From the NCBI GenBank assembly GCA_016192105.1, contig JACPUV010000014.1, forward strand, positions 1-59,443: a stretch of 59,443 bases of DNA. The letters are read 5' to 3'. Source of the DNA: Sphingobacteriales bacterium (GTDB lineage Bacteria > Bacteroidota > Bacteroidia > Chitinophagales > Chitinophagaceae). A model generated the notes under the pieces. That model was not told the origin of the DNA and made no database searches. It was given only the letters and a program-made list of their open reading frames with translations. Positions 16,783 to 25,903 of this stretch are shown here, in pieces. The stretch's first letter is position 1. Each line of letters opens with the position of its first letter. The translations under genes and the position numbers were made by a program.

Positions 16783-16876
16783 AACAGTTAACAGGTTAAA
16801 AGGTTTACAAGTTGGCAAAGAGGTGAACTTAGCACGACAGCTTGTTACCCTTTCAACTTGTCAACTTTTCAACCTG
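16783..16876. repeat. Palindromic intergenic element, copy C (inverted)
   Basis: This stretch between the tetR-type gene and alanine dehydrogenase holds GTTAACAGGTTAAAAGG and TTTACAAGTTGG on the left and CCCTTTCAACTTGTC plus AACTTTTCAACCTG on the right. The central part, read on the other strand, contains TCGTGCTAAG, close to the TCGTTCTAAG core of copy B. It is a diverged, inverted member of the same family. Confidence 0.55.
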
Positions 16877-16879
16877 CCA

Positions 16880-18094
16880 TCACCGCTGACTCGCGATCAG
16901 TAAATTCAGATCCGTGTACTTCAGATCAAACCGCTGGCTGAGGTAAAAATTAGTGAGGGCTCCCTTGAAAAGATAGATCCCGCTGCGCAGGTGCAGTTTG
17001 TGCCAGACCAGGTTTTCAAACCCGCCTTCCTCGCCGGCTTCCAGCAATAATGGCATCAGCACATTGCTGATCGCCTGGGAAGCAGTGCGGGAAAATCCAG
17101 AGGGAATATTGGGTACACAATAGTGGATCACCCCGTATTTCATAAAAATGGGATGCTCATGGGAGGTGATCTCAGAAGTTTCAAAACAACCGCCCCGGTC
17201 AATACTTACATCAATGATCACCGAACCGGGCCGCATATTGCTGACCATCTCTTCGGTCACCACCAGTGGTGTCCTCCCGGTCTGCGAGCCCAGTGCCCCC
17301 ACGGCCACTTCGCAGGTCTTGAGTTGTTTGGCCAGCAAACGGGGTTCGATCACCGAGGTCCACATCCGCTGACCGATATTGTTTTGTAATCTTTTTAAAC
17401 GGTAAACACTGTTATCAAACACTTTTACAGAGGCCCCCAGGGCAAGAGCGGCACGGGCTGCATATTCTCCCACGATCCCTGCCCCGATGATAATGACCTT
17501 GGTGGGGGCGATCCCTGAAATTCCTCCCAGTAATACCCCTTTCCCGTGATTGGCCGAACCCAGGTACTGGGCCGCGATCAACATCACGGCACTGCCCGCG
17601 ATCTCACTCATGCTGCGGACAATGGGATAGGAATCACTGTCATCCTTCAGATTCTCGAAGGAAATAGCCGTGACTCTTTTTTCCATCATCTTTTCCAGTA
17701 TAGCGGCTTTCATCATGGTAAGATGGATGGGGGAGATAATGATCTGGTTCAGCTGCAGGAGCGGCAGGTCTTCGTCAATGATCGGTGCACTCTTGACCAT
17801 AATCGGTGCTTTGAATACGGCTTCCCGTTCATACACGATTTTAGCCCCCGCCTCACTGTAATCCTTATCCCGGAAATGGGACGCTTCCCCGGCATTGTGT
17901 TCAATCATTACCTGGTGCCCGTTGCTCACCAGCACACTCACTGCATCCGGTGTCAGCGCCACCCTGTTTTCCTGGAAAGCGATTTCCTTGGGGATCCCGA
18001 TCATCATCCCCTCTGTTTTGGGGCGAATGTCCAGGGTCTCCTCCAGGGTTTCATAACTGAAAGAGGTACTTATTTTGGGTTTTTGCTGGCTCAT
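16880..18094 (-). CDS. ald: Alanine dehydrogenase
   Basis: This 404-aa enzyme reversibly deaminates L-alanine to pyruvate with NAD. Family motifs are clear: MIGIPKEIAFQENRVALTPD at about residues 31–50, the HNAGEASHFRDKDYSEAGA segment, the Rossmann region VIIIGAGIVGEYAARAALALGA with the following VKVFDNSVYRLKRLQ, and GSVIIDVSIDRGGCFETSE near the C-terminal third. About 28 extra residues precede the conserved start relative to Bacillus Ald, as in other Bacteroidota members. It sits between an efflux operon and tsaE with no functional link apparent. Confidence 0.93.
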   Translation of the reverse strand: MSQQKPKISTSFSYETLEETLDIRPKTEGMMIGIPKEIAFQENRVALTPDAVSVLVSNGHQVMIEHNAGEASHFRDKDYSEAGAKIVYEREAVFKAPIMVKSAPIIDEDLPLLQLNQIIISPIHLTMMKAAILEKMMEKRVTAISFENLKDDSDSYPIVRSMSEIAGSAVMLIAAQYLGSANHGKGVLLGGISGIAPTKVIIIGAGIVGEYAARAALALGASVKVFDNSVYRLKRLQNNIGQRMWTSVIEPRLLAKQLKTCEVAVGALGSQTGRTPLVVTEEMVSNMRPGSVIIDVSIDRGGCFETSEITSHEHPIFMKYGVIHYCVPNIPSGFSRTASQAISNVLMPLLLEAGEEGGFENLVWHKLHLRSGIYLFKGALTNFYLSQRFDLKYTDLNLLIASQR

Positions 18095-18137
18095 GAAGTT
18101 GGTTGCAATGGTTAGCAGACTGTCCGATCAAAGCTAC

Positions 18138-18566
18138 TCATTTATCGGCGATTTTAAGTCTTCTTGTTGTACTGTCAACAAGCTCAATAAACACATGGAC
18201 GGTATCTTCCGGGAAAATACCGGGTGCCCTTTCGGGCCATTCCACCAGGCAGATCTGCCCACTGTAAAGGGCTTCCTCCACCCCCGCTCTTTGCGCTTCC
18301 TCCTCATCATTCAGCCGGTACAGGTCCATATGGTAAAGTGGTTTCCGGGCCCCCTCTTCCTCATACCTGTACTCATTGATGATCGCATAACTCGGACTGC
18401 CCACCACATCCGGCACTCCTTTGGCTTCGCAAAGCGCATGGATAAACGTAGTCTTTCCCACCCCCATGGCCCCGTGGAAAGCAAAGACCCTGGCGGGACC
18501 TGCCGCTTTCCAGAAAGACCGGGCCGTTTCAGTTAGCTGATCCAGTGTAAACTGCCATTCCATCAA
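18138..18566 (-). CDS. tsaE: tRNA threonylcarbamoyladenosine biosynthesis ATPase TsaE
   Basis: TsaE is the small ATPase that helps TsaB–TsaD make the t6A modification at position 37 of ANN-decoding tRNAs. The 142-aa protein shows the P-loop FHGAMGVGKTTFI (a GxxGxGKTT form, near 30–42), SPSYAIINEY, and the LYHMDLYRL and VEWPER motifs that are highly typical. Length fits the family. Two adjacent ATGs are possible starts (18566 or 18563). It follows 43 bp upstream of ald on the same strand. Confidence 0.94.
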   Translation of the reverse strand: MMEWQFTLDQLTETARSFWKAAGPARVFAFHGAMGVGKTTFIHALCEAKGVPDVVGSPSYAIINEYRYEEEGARKPLYHMDLYRLNDEEEAQRAGVEEALYSGQICLVEWPERAPGIFPEDTVHVFIELVDSTTRRLKIADK

Positions 18567-18643
18567 ACAAATTTAGGGCGGATATAGCAACCATGTTGTA
18601 AACTTATTCCCGGAAAAGGAAAAGACGGATTTTGACCTTTCGG

Positions 18644-18651
18644 TAAATTTG
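18644..18651 (+). promoter_or_regulatory. -7 promoter box for the heavy-metal ATPase gene
   Basis: TAAATTTG matches TAnnTTTG and ends only 4 bp before the ATG at 18656. A transcript from this box would be leaderless or nearly so. Confidence 0.4.
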
Positions 18652-18655
18652 TATC

Positions 18656-20776
18656 ATGGAAAAAGTTCAATGGAAGGTAGAGGGTATGGACTGTACCACC
18701 TGCGCACTCAATATTCATAAGTACCTCGAAAAAAAGGGAGCCGGGAATATCAAGGTGAATTTCGCCACGGGTGATGTGAGTTTCGAGAACAACGGGGATA
18801 CAGCCGTTGATAAATTAGCAGCCGGTATCAAAGGGCTGGGGTATTCAGTAGCCGGGCAGCAGGCTACCGCTTCAACCCCAAAAAAAGCCTTTCCTTCCAC
18901 TCACCTGCAGCGCTTCTGGTTCTGTTTCCCGTTCACTGCTCTCTTAATGCTTCACATGATACCGGGCCTCCGGGTTCACTGGCTGATGGATCATTGGGTG
19001 CAACTGGTCCTGACCATCCCGGTTTACCTGGTTGGAATGAGTTTCTTTGGCAGGAGCGCCTGGAAAAGTATCCGCAACCGGATGCCGAATATGAACGTAC
19101 TGATTGCCGTGGGCGCCACAGCTGCTTTTATTTACAGTCTTTATGGTTCCCTGACCGGGCAGCCCGAGCAATATATGTTTTATGAAACGGCCGCCACCAT
19201 CATCACACTGGTATTCCTTGGTAATTATTTAGAGGACGCTTCGATCGCTTCCACGCAACGGGAACTGAACAAACTGGCCAAATCACAAAAAGTGATGGCC
19301 AATATGATCGCCTTTGACGATGAACACAAGGAGCAGGTGTTTCCAGTTGAAAATACCCAGTTGCGGGTGGGCGACCTCCTGCTTATTAAAAGCGGTGAAC
19401 AGGTGCCGATCGACTGCAAGATCCTCTGGGGGGATGTGCACGTAAATGAATCCATCATCACCGGGGAAAGCCTGCCGGTACATAAATATGCCAAAGACAA
19501 ACTGATCGGCGGCAGTGTGATCACGGATGGAACGGTAAAAACGCAGGTGACGGCAGTCGGAGAAGATACTGTGCTGTCGGGGATCCTGAATATGGTCAAA
19601 CAGGCCCAGGGAGAAAAACCTCCCGTACAGCAACTGGCCGATAAGATCAGTGCTGTTTTCATTCCCATCGTACTGGCCATTGCCATTGTCACCCTCGTGA
19701 TCAGCTGGCTTGTATTAAAAGAATTTACGCCGGCCCTGATGCGGAGTATCGCTGTGCTCGTCATCGCCTGCCCCTGTGCCATGGGATTGGCCACACCCGC
19801 CGCTATTGCCGTTGGACTGGGCCGCGCTGCCAGGACAGGTATTCTCTTCCGGAATGCCACCAGCCTGGAAACTTTTAAGAACATCAAACAGGTGGTGTTT
19901 GACAAAACAGGAACCCTGACCACCGGTGATTTCACCATCGGTAACTGGAAGGTCACCCATGAATCCGTGCGTGAAGAAGAATTTAAAAAAATCGTTTTCT
20001 CCCTGGAAAAATACTCCAATCACCCGATCGCCAAATGTATCAGCGATGCCTGGAAGACCCGGGAGCTGATTGCCTGGAAAAAAATTGAAGAAATAAAAGG
20101 GCTGGGTATGCAGGCCGAGGACAAAGAAGGCAACCTGTACACGGCCGGTTCGTATAAAACAGCGGCAGGTCTTATCAGGGAGGATACCCATAATGTGTAC
20201 ATCCTGCGAAACGGGGCCCTGCTCGGCTGGATCGATGTAAAAGATGAACTCCGGCCCGAAGCGAAAGCCGTGGTGGAATACCTGCACAGCAAACACATCA
20301 GCACGTTCCTGCTGAGCGGGGACCGGCTTTCCAAATGCAACCAACTGGCCGTGCAACTGGGCATCGATACGGTGATTGCCGAACAAAGCCCCGAACAGAA
20401 ACTGGGTAAGATCGCCGAACTGAGTGAGAAAGCCCCGACGGCAATGGTGGGCGATGGCATTAATGACGCGCCGGCTCTGGCCAAAGCAACCATTGGCATT
20501 TCCATGAACGAGGCATCCCAGATCGCTGTACAAAGCGCCCAGGTGGTATTGATGAATCATGGATTGAAAAACCTGCCCACAGCCCTTGGCCTGGGTAAAC
20601 ACACGTACCTGACGATCAAACAAAACCTCTTCTGGGCATTTGCCTATAATATTGTGGCAATCCCGGTGGCGGCTCTGGGTTTCCTCACTCCCACATTCGG
20701 CGCCCTGGTCATGGGAATGAGTGATGTGGTGCTGGCGGTGAACTCCGTGAGGCTCTTTGTAAAAAAAGTAGTGTAA
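18656..20776 (+). CDS. P1B-type heavy-metal (copper-like) ATPase
   Basis: A 706-aa ATP-driven metal exporter of the inner membrane. One N-terminal HMA domain has GMDCTTC (C13, C16). Then come TGES in the actuator domain, CPC at 372–374 in the metal-binding helix, DKTGTLT with phosphorylated D416, a HP motif (SNHPIAK), and GDGINDAPAL. FAYNIVAIP fits the YN of copper pumps, while the last helix reads MGMSDVVLAVNS, with SD where CopA has SS. Cu(I) export is most likely; a divalent metal cannot be excluded. The ompA-like gene begins 3 bp after its stop. Confidence 0.92.
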   Translation: MEKVQWKVEGMDCTTCALNIHKYLEKKGAGNIKVNFATGDVSFENNGDTAVDKLAAGIKGLGYSVAGQQATASTPKKAFPSTHLQRFWFCFPFTALLMLHMIPGLRVHWLMDHWVQLVLTIPVYLVGMSFFGRSAWKSIRNRMPNMNVLIAVGATAAFIYSLYGSLTGQPEQYMFYETAATIITLVFLGNYLEDASIASTQRELNKLAKSQKVMANMIAFDDEHKEQVFPVENTQLRVGDLLLIKSGEQVPIDCKILWGDVHVNESIITGESLPVHKYAKDKLIGGSVITDGTVKTQVTAVGEDTVLSGILNMVKQAQGEKPPVQQLADKISAVFIPIVLAIAIVTLVISWLVLKEFTPALMRSIAVLVIACPCAMGLATPAAIAVGLGRAARTGILFRNATSLETFKNIKQVVFDKTGTLTTGDFTIGNWKVTHESVREEEFKKIVFSLEKYSNHPIAKCISDAWKTRELIAWKKIEEIKGLGMQAEDKEGNLYTAGSYKTAAGLIREDTHNVYILRNGALLGWIDVKDELRPEAKAVVEYLHSKHISTFLLSGDRLSKCNQLAVQLGIDTVIAEQSPEQKLGKIAELSEKAPTAMVGDGINDAPALAKATIGISMNEASQIAVQSAQVVLMNHGLKNLPTALGLGKHTYLTIKQNLFWAFAYNIVAIPVAALGFLTPTFGALVMGMSDVVLAVNSVRLFVKKVV

Positions 20777-20779
20777 TAC

Positions 20780-21958
20780 ATGAACCGACTAACCCGTTCA
20801 TGCGCTTTATTGTTCCTGGTACTCCTGGTTGCATTATCGGGTCATGCTCAGCCCAACCTGCTCCTCAATGGCGGTTTTGACGACGTGAATGTCTGTACCG
20901 AATACAAGGCCGAATGTGGCGTGGAGGGCTGGTTTTACCTGAAGGACGTGAAAGTACAGATGCTGGCCAATGATACGGTCGATGCCATCACCGGCACTAA
21001 CAGTATCACCATACTTTACAACTGGATCGGCTATTCGGCATTCACCCCCGTATTTGGCAGTATCCTGCCCTGCCGCCTGCAGGCCGGAAAATCGTACACC
21101 TTAAAAGGATTGATGAATGTCAGGCTGAATCCTAAATTACAATTCAAGGCTGGCGTATGTTTTGGTGACTGGTTCTATGTACCCCGCAGGCCTTTTGCTT
21201 CTACCATGAAGCCCGATAGTATCGTATCCATCACGCAATTGCCAAACAGCAACTTTGTGGAGTTTGATTATCATTTTACGGCAACAGGCCAGGAACGTTA
21301 CTTCACCTTTGGCAGTTATATCCATAAAGACAGCCTGACCGGTAAAGCGCCATTGACCGGCACCCAGACCATCAACATGATCCTGGACCGTTTCTCCCTG
21401 ACGCCTGATGATCCGGAGGAAACCCTGTGTGCCGCTTTTGCCGCCAACAAAGCCCTTATTTATCAATATAATTTCCGCCATAAAGAAATGGACTACTCCT
21501 TATATGGCCGGGGGCAACTGGCTATTGAACCGGAATTCGATAACAACAGTGTCACCGTTCAGCGAAAAGAGCCGGTTTTTACACCGGTCAAAACCGATAC
21601 GCTACAACTCGGCGATGTCTTGTTTGATTTCAATAAAGCGATATTGAAGCCGGCAGCGGTCAGCATTCTGAAAAATTATTTCACCGCTGAACGATTCGCT
21701 GGCATTGACAGCATCCGGATCGAAGGCCATACAGATTCTATTGGTACAGACAACCGGAACAACCAGTTGAGTGGTCAGCGCAGTGAAGCGGTAAAAAACT
21801 GGTTATTGCAAAACGGATGGCTACCCGGTACCCTGCTCACGGTACATGGATATGGCCGGACCCGCCCGGTTGCCAGCAATCAAACGGCGGCAGGACGGGC
21901 ACAAAACCGCCGGGTGGAACTGATCCTGTTCCGGAAAAAGGAACTCCCGCAACAATAA
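20780..21958 (+). CDS. OmpA family outer-membrane protein
   Basis: A 392-aa exported protein. A signal peptide (LLFLVLLVALSGHAQ) precedes an N-terminal jelly-roll-like region starting PNLLLNGGFDD, which looks like a carbohydrate-binding-type fold. The C-terminal ~115 residues are an OmpA peptidoglycan-binding domain: DVLFDFNKAILKP, IRIEGHTDSIGTDNRNNQLS and QNRRVELILF. It should tether the outer membrane to the cell wall. It lies 3 bp after the metal ATPase gene and 6 bp before recQ, so the three are probably co-transcribed, although no shared pathway is evident. Confidence 0.9.
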   Translation: MNRLTRSCALLFLVLLVALSGHAQPNLLLNGGFDDVNVCTEYKAECGVEGWFYLKDVKVQMLANDTVDAITGTNSITILYNWIGYSAFTPVFGSILPCRLQAGKSYTLKGLMNVRLNPKLQFKAGVCFGDWFYVPRRPFASTMKPDSIVSITQLPNSNFVEFDYHFTATGQERYFTFGSYIHKDSLTGKAPLTGTQTINMILDRFSLTPDDPEETLCAAFAANKALIYQYNFRHKEMDYSLYGRGQLAIEPEFDNNSVTVQRKEPVFTPVKTDTLQLGDVLFDFNKAILKPAAVSILKNYFTAERFAGIDSIRIEGHTDSIGTDNRNNQLSGQRSEAVKNWLLQNGWLPGTLLTVHGYGRTRPVASNQTAAGRAQNRRVELILFRKKELPQQ

Positions 21959-21964
21959 TGTAAT

Positions 21965-23896
21965 TTGTCGCCTCCAATTGAACTGTTGACCGATCCGAAA
22001 CAAATACTGAAAGAATACTGGGGCTATGATGCCTTCCGCCCGATGCAGGAGGATATTATCCGTTCAGTCCTGAACGGAAAGGATGTGCTGGCCCTTATGC
22101 CCACCGGCGGTGGTAAGTCTCTTTGTTACCAGGTGCCTGCCATGGCCACTGAAGGGCTTTGCCTGGTTATTTCGCCACTGATCGCCCTGATGAAGGACCA
22201 GGTAGAAAACCTGCGAAGAAAAGGTATTACGGCATTCGCCATTTATTCCGGCATGAGCCGCAAGGAAGTGATTCATACGTTTAAAACGGCCATGGAAAGC
22301 AATTGCAGATTCCTGTATGTGTCGCCGGAACGGCTGGAAACTTCCTTATTCAAAGAGTATCTTCCCGGCCTGGGTATTCACCTGGTCGCCGTGGACGAAG
22401 CGCATTGCATTTCACAATGGGGCTATGATTTCCGTCCTCCCTATTTACGCATTGCCGCGCTGAGAAAGGAATTAACGGGTGTTCCCATCCTGGCACTGAC
22501 CGCTTCGGCTACCCCGGAGGTACAGGAGGATATTTGCCGGAAACTGGAGCTTAACGACCGGCAGATTTTCCGGCAATCATTTGAGCGTGCCAATCTTTCC
22601 TACAGTTGTTTCAATGTGGAGTCCAAGATCAATAAGATCATCCGCATCCTGCAACGGGTCCCGGGTACAGGCATTGTTTATTGCAGGAGCCGGAAAAGAA
22701 CCAGGGAGATCAGTGAACTGCTCCGCCTGCAGGGAATTTCAGCAGATTATTACCATGCCGGTCTGTTGCAGGAAGAACGGAATAAAAAACAGGAGGACTG
22801 GATCAGGAACCAAACCCGGGTCATTGTCTGCACCAACGCTTTTGGAATGGGCATTGACAAACCCGATGTACGGACCGTGATCCATGCCGATGTGCCGGAT
22901 TGCCTGGAAAATTATTACCAGGAAGCAGGACGTGCCGGCCGGGACGGGAAGACTTCGTATGCGGTACTGTTATACGATGAACGGGACCTCAAGGAACTCG
23001 AAGATATGGCTTCCCTCCGGTTTCCTTCCCTGGAAGAGATCCGGCAGGTTTACCAGTCGGTGGCCAATTACCTGCAGATACCCAGCGGAGGCAATGAGGG
23101 ACAGTACTATGATTTTGACCTGACCGATTTCCTGAAAAAATTCAGGTTATCCGCACATACGGTCCTGTATTCGTTGAAAGCCCTCGAGCAGGACGACTGG
23201 CTTGCCTTCACTGAACAGGTTTTTCTTCCCCCCACGGTTATGTTTACTGTGCAAAAAGACCGTCTTTATGAATTTGAAAAAAACAACCCGGCCCTGGAGC
23301 CCTGTATCAAAACCTTATTAAGGGCCTTTGAAGGAATTTATGACCAGCCGGTCAGTATTTCCGAAAAACTGATAGCGGGCCTGCTGAAGAAAGAAGCGGA
23401 GGAAGTAAAAAAAGAACTTACTGTACTGGACCATTTTGGCATTATTGACTACCAGCCACGGAAAGACAATCCCCAGCTCTGCCTCCTGCGGAGCCGGGCA
23501 AAAGCAGAAGACATCCGGATCGATATGCAGGCCTATGAAAAAAGAAAAGAGCAGTTCCGGAAACGGATGAAGCAAATGCTGCACTATGTACGGGACGGGG
23601 AAACTTGCCGGAGCCGGATCATCGGTTCTTATTTCGGAGATGAAAAGATCAATGACTGCGGGATCTGCGATACCTGCCTGGAAAAAAAAGCCACCCTTCT
23701 CAGCAAAGAAGAATGGGAAACCATTTACCAGCGCATCCTCAGCCTGCTGCAGGATGGACCGGCTGACAGTAAACAACTGCTGCTGCAATTGGAAGGGGTG
23801 CAAAAAGAAAAAGCCTGGAAGGTATTGACATTCCTCCAGGCTGAAAATAAAATTGAAATGGATAAAGGCGGAAACATCCGGCTGCTCCCGCGGTAG
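21965..23896 (+). CDS. recQ: RecQ-family ATP-dependent DNA helicase
   Basis: A 643-aa superfamily-2 3'-5' DNA helicase for recombination and repair. The motifs are FRPMQEDIIRSVLNGKD, Walker A MPTGGGKSLCYQVPA, VDEAHCISQWGYDFRP (DEAH), ALTASATPEV, and the helicase C region with GIVYCRSRK, TNAFGMGIDKPDVRTVIH and QEAGRAGRDG. A Cys cluster (CRSRIIGSYFGD, CGICDTC) forms the RecQ zinc site. The C-terminal HRDC domain seems absent, so it is a shorter second-type RecQ. The start is the TTG at 21965; no ATG or GTG is available upstream in frame after the TAA at 21956. Confidence 0.93.
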   Translation: MSPPIELLTDPKQILKEYWGYDAFRPMQEDIIRSVLNGKDVLALMPTGGGKSLCYQVPAMATEGLCLVISPLIALMKDQVENLRRKGITAFAIYSGMSRKEVIHTFKTAMESNCRFLYVSPERLETSLFKEYLPGLGIHLVAVDEAHCISQWGYDFRPPYLRIAALRKELTGVPILALTASATPEVQEDICRKLELNDRQIFRQSFERANLSYSCFNVESKINKIIRILQRVPGTGIVYCRSRKRTREISELLRLQGISADYYHAGLLQEERNKKQEDWIRNQTRVIVCTNAFGMGIDKPDVRTVIHADVPDCLENYYQEAGRAGRDGKTSYAVLLYDERDLKELEDMASLRFPSLEEIRQVYQSVANYLQIPSGGNEGQYYDFDLTDFLKKFRLSAHTVLYSLKALEQDDWLAFTEQVFLPPTVMFTVQKDRLYEFEKNNPALEPCIKTLLRAFEGIYDQPVSISEKLIAGLLKKEAEEVKKELTVLDHFGIIDYQPRKDNPQLCLLRSRAKAEDIRIDMQAYEKRKEQFRKRMKQMLHYVRDGETCRSRIIGSYFGDEKINDCGICDTCLEKKATLLSKEEWETIYQRILSLLQDGPADSKQLLLQLEGVQKEKAWKVLTFLQAENKIEMDKGGNIRLLPR

Positions 23897-23898
23897 GC

Positions 23899-23988
23899 TT
23901 ACTTCATCCCACCCTCCATGAGCTGTTTCATCATTTCGGCAGATGACTGAACATTCCGGTGTTCCGTGATCTTTCCCCGCTGTTGAAT
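23899..23988 (-). pseudogene. C-terminal remnant, possibly of an NTF2/SnoaL-like protein
   Basis: Minus-strand translation in one frame reads GKITEHRNVQ then SSAEMMKQLMEGGMK and a stop at 23901–23899. GKI(V/T)EH.(D/N)VQ is the usual ending of SnoaL/NTF2-like proteins. Only about 28 codons survive, directly joined to a different broken gene in another frame. The assignment is tentative. Confidence 0.45.
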
Positions 23989-23989
23989 T

Positions 23990-24166
23990 TAAAGCTGCAG
24001 GATCAAACGGATCTGCACTTACTATTTCCGCACCGGGTATCACTTTGTCTTCGCTTCCTTTCCGTACGGGAACGATCACCCGGTACCCCTGCTGAAGCAG
24101 GCTACTGGTTAACCGCCTCCCGATATAACCGGTGGCTCCTGTAATAAAAACAGGTTGCCTCCTTTT
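23990..24166 (-). pseudogene. N-terminal remnant of an NAD(P)-binding SDR/epimerase
   Basis: Minus-strand translation gives QPVFITGATGYIGRRL then TSSLLQQGYRVIVPVRKGSE and IVSADPFDPAAL. GATGYIGRRL is the dinucleotide-binding motif of atypical short-chain dehydrogenases. There is no start codon in frame (a TAA lies four codons before the Gln), and similarity ends after about 55 residues at the junction with the fragment at 23899–23988. The full gene would be 200–300 codons, so this is a fossil. Confidence 0.75.
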
Positions 24167-24209
24167 TTATCTTACAGGTACGCATTTGTTTCCCGGGTGG
24201 ATTTTTGAT

Positions 24210-25760
24210 TTAAAAAAGACTTTTCCGGCGGCTCCTGCCTCCCAGACCAAGCACACCCAATAAGCCCCGTACAATTGTATTGCCGGCAGTACGGGTCATG
24301 CTCCTTACCACCGGGTCATCAAAAAAGCCTTTTTCTTTTTTGCTGCTTTTCTTTTCCTCCTTTTCTTCTTCGGCTTCCTGTTTTTGCGCTGCTTCTTTTT
24401 GGGAAGCATCCTCCAGTTTTTCGGTCAGGATCTCGTAGGCGCTTTTGCTGTCGGTCACTTCGTTGTACTTGTTGGCAATTTTGGAATGACTGACCAGTGC
24501 GTCAATTTCCATATCGGATAATATATCCATCCGGCTCTGGGGGGGGCGTATCATACAATGCACCAGTGGCGAGGGAATACCTTTTTCATTCAGGATCGTT
24601 ACCAGTGCTTCACCGGTTCCCAGTTGGGTGATCAGGTCTTCGGTTTTATAAAAATCCGTCTCCGGGTAATTCTCGGAAGTCTGTTTGATCACTTTGCGGT
24701 CGGCTGCCGTAAAGGCCCGGAGCGCATGCTGTATTTTCAGTCCTAGCTGGGCAAGTACCGGAGCGGGCACATCCATCGGGTTCTGGGTACAAAAATAAAT
24801 ACCGATGCCTTTGGACCGGATCAGTTTGATAATGGTTTCAATCTGCTGGAGCAGGGCCGCATTGGCTTCCTGGAAAACCAGGTGGGCCTCATCAATGAAC
24901 ACGACCAGTTTGGGTTTGTCCATGTCCCCCTCTTCAGGGCAGGTGGCATAGAGCTCGGCCAGCAGTTGCAGCATAAAGGTGGAAAAGAGTTTGGGCCGGT
25001 CCTGCAGATCGGTGACCCGTACAATGGAGATCATACCCCGGCCGTCCCCGCTGATCCGCATGAGGTCATCCACTTCAAAACTTTTCTCCCCGAAAAAAAG
25101 ATCCGCACCCTGCTGCTGCAGTTCGATCACTTTCCGGAGAATGGTGCCGGTGGAAGTGGTGGAGATTTTGCCGTATGTTTTTTCCAGTTCCGCCTTGCCC
25201 TCATCGCTTACGAACTGCAGTACTTTGATAAAATCCTTCAGGTCAAGCAGGGGAAGTTTATGATCGTCACAATATTTAAAGATCATGGCCACAAAGCCGC
25301 CCTGGGTATCGTTCAGCCCGAGGATCTTGGACAGCAGTACGGGGCCAAATTCGCTGACCGTGGCCCGGAGTCTTACCCCTTTTTGCTCACTCAGGGTCAG
25401 CAGGTCAACCGGGGAAGCGGTGGGGGTATAGGCAATGCCCAGTTTCTGGCAGCGTTCCGTGATTTTATCATTTACCGTACCCGCAGCGGCAATCCCGCTC
25501 AGGTCCCCTTTTATATCCATCATTAAAACCGGAATACTCGCGGCACTGAGCCCTTCGGCCAGTACCTGCAGGGTTTTCGTTTTACCTGTACCGGTAGCTC
25601 CCGCGATCAGTCCGTGCCGGTTCAGTGTTTTAAAAGGAAGTAATACATCCGCTCCTGTCACCACCTGCCCGTCGAGCATAGCACTGCCCAGCTTAAAGAA
25701 TTCTCCCTTGAAGGTATAACCGGTTTTAACAGTTTCGAGAAATTTTGCGCTATCAGCCAT
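24210..25760 (-). CDS. HerA-like ATPase, DUF853 (YjgR) family
   Basis: A 516-aa FtsK/HerA-type ATPase. Walker A is GATGTGKTKT (54–63), followed by LMMDIKGDLSGIA; KLVVFIDEAHLVFQEAN gives Walker B, and GIGIYFCTQNPMDVP is a further conserved motif. These match the DUF853/YjgR family of cytoplasmic proteins of unknown function. The C-terminus has a charged run (EEEKEEKKSSKKEKG) followed by a short basic tail. No nuclease partner (NurA) is adjacent, so a role in DNA end processing is not supported. The gene stands alone on the minus strand. Confidence 0.92.
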   Translation of the reverse strand: MADSAKFLETVKTGYTFKGEFFKLGSAMLDGQVVTGADVLLPFKTLNRHGLIAGATGTGKTKTLQVLAEGLSAASIPVLMMDIKGDLSGIAAAGTVNDKITERCQKLGIAYTPTASPVDLLTLSEQKGVRLRATVSEFGPVLLSKILGLNDTQGGFVAMIFKYCDDHKLPLLDLKDFIKVLQFVSDEGKAELEKTYGKISTTSTGTILRKVIELQQQGADLFFGEKSFEVDDLMRISGDGRGMISIVRVTDLQDRPKLFSTFMLQLLAELYATCPEEGDMDKPKLVVFIDEAHLVFQEANAALLQQIETIIKLIRSKGIGIYFCTQNPMDVPAPVLAQLGLKIQHALRAFTAADRKVIKQTSENYPETDFYKTEDLITQLGTGEALVTILNEKGIPSPLVHCMIRPPQSRMDILSDMEIDALVSHSKIANKYNEVTDSKSAYEILTEKLEDASQKEAAQKQEAEEEKEEKKSSKKEKGFFDDPVVRSMTRTAGNTIVRGLLGVLGLGGRSRRKSLF

Positions 25761-25903
25761 GATTTGAATTTATGGCGGGAAGTTAGGAAATGTTGGGATA
25801 AGGTGAGATGTCAGATGTCCTTCCGAAGCTGTTAGCCGGTCGGTGACAAATTGGTAAATCTTAGTTCGTGGTTCCAAAAAATTAAATTATCTTTATCGTT
25901 TAT

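Noticed and set aside
19225..20623. Long minus-strand frames (264 and 302 codons) opposite the metal ATPase
   Set aside because: They are shadows of a strongly conserved plus-strand gene with all P-type ATPase motifs.
23318..24079. 253-codon minus-strand frame beginning MIVPVRKGSE
   Set aside because: Its first residues are the SDR fossil; the rest is the reverse strand of recQ and has no protein-like pattern.
24210..25760. HerA–NurA or defence-type ATPase system
   Set aside because: The sequence fits the housekeeping-like DUF853/YjgR family and no nuclease or other defence gene is adjacent.
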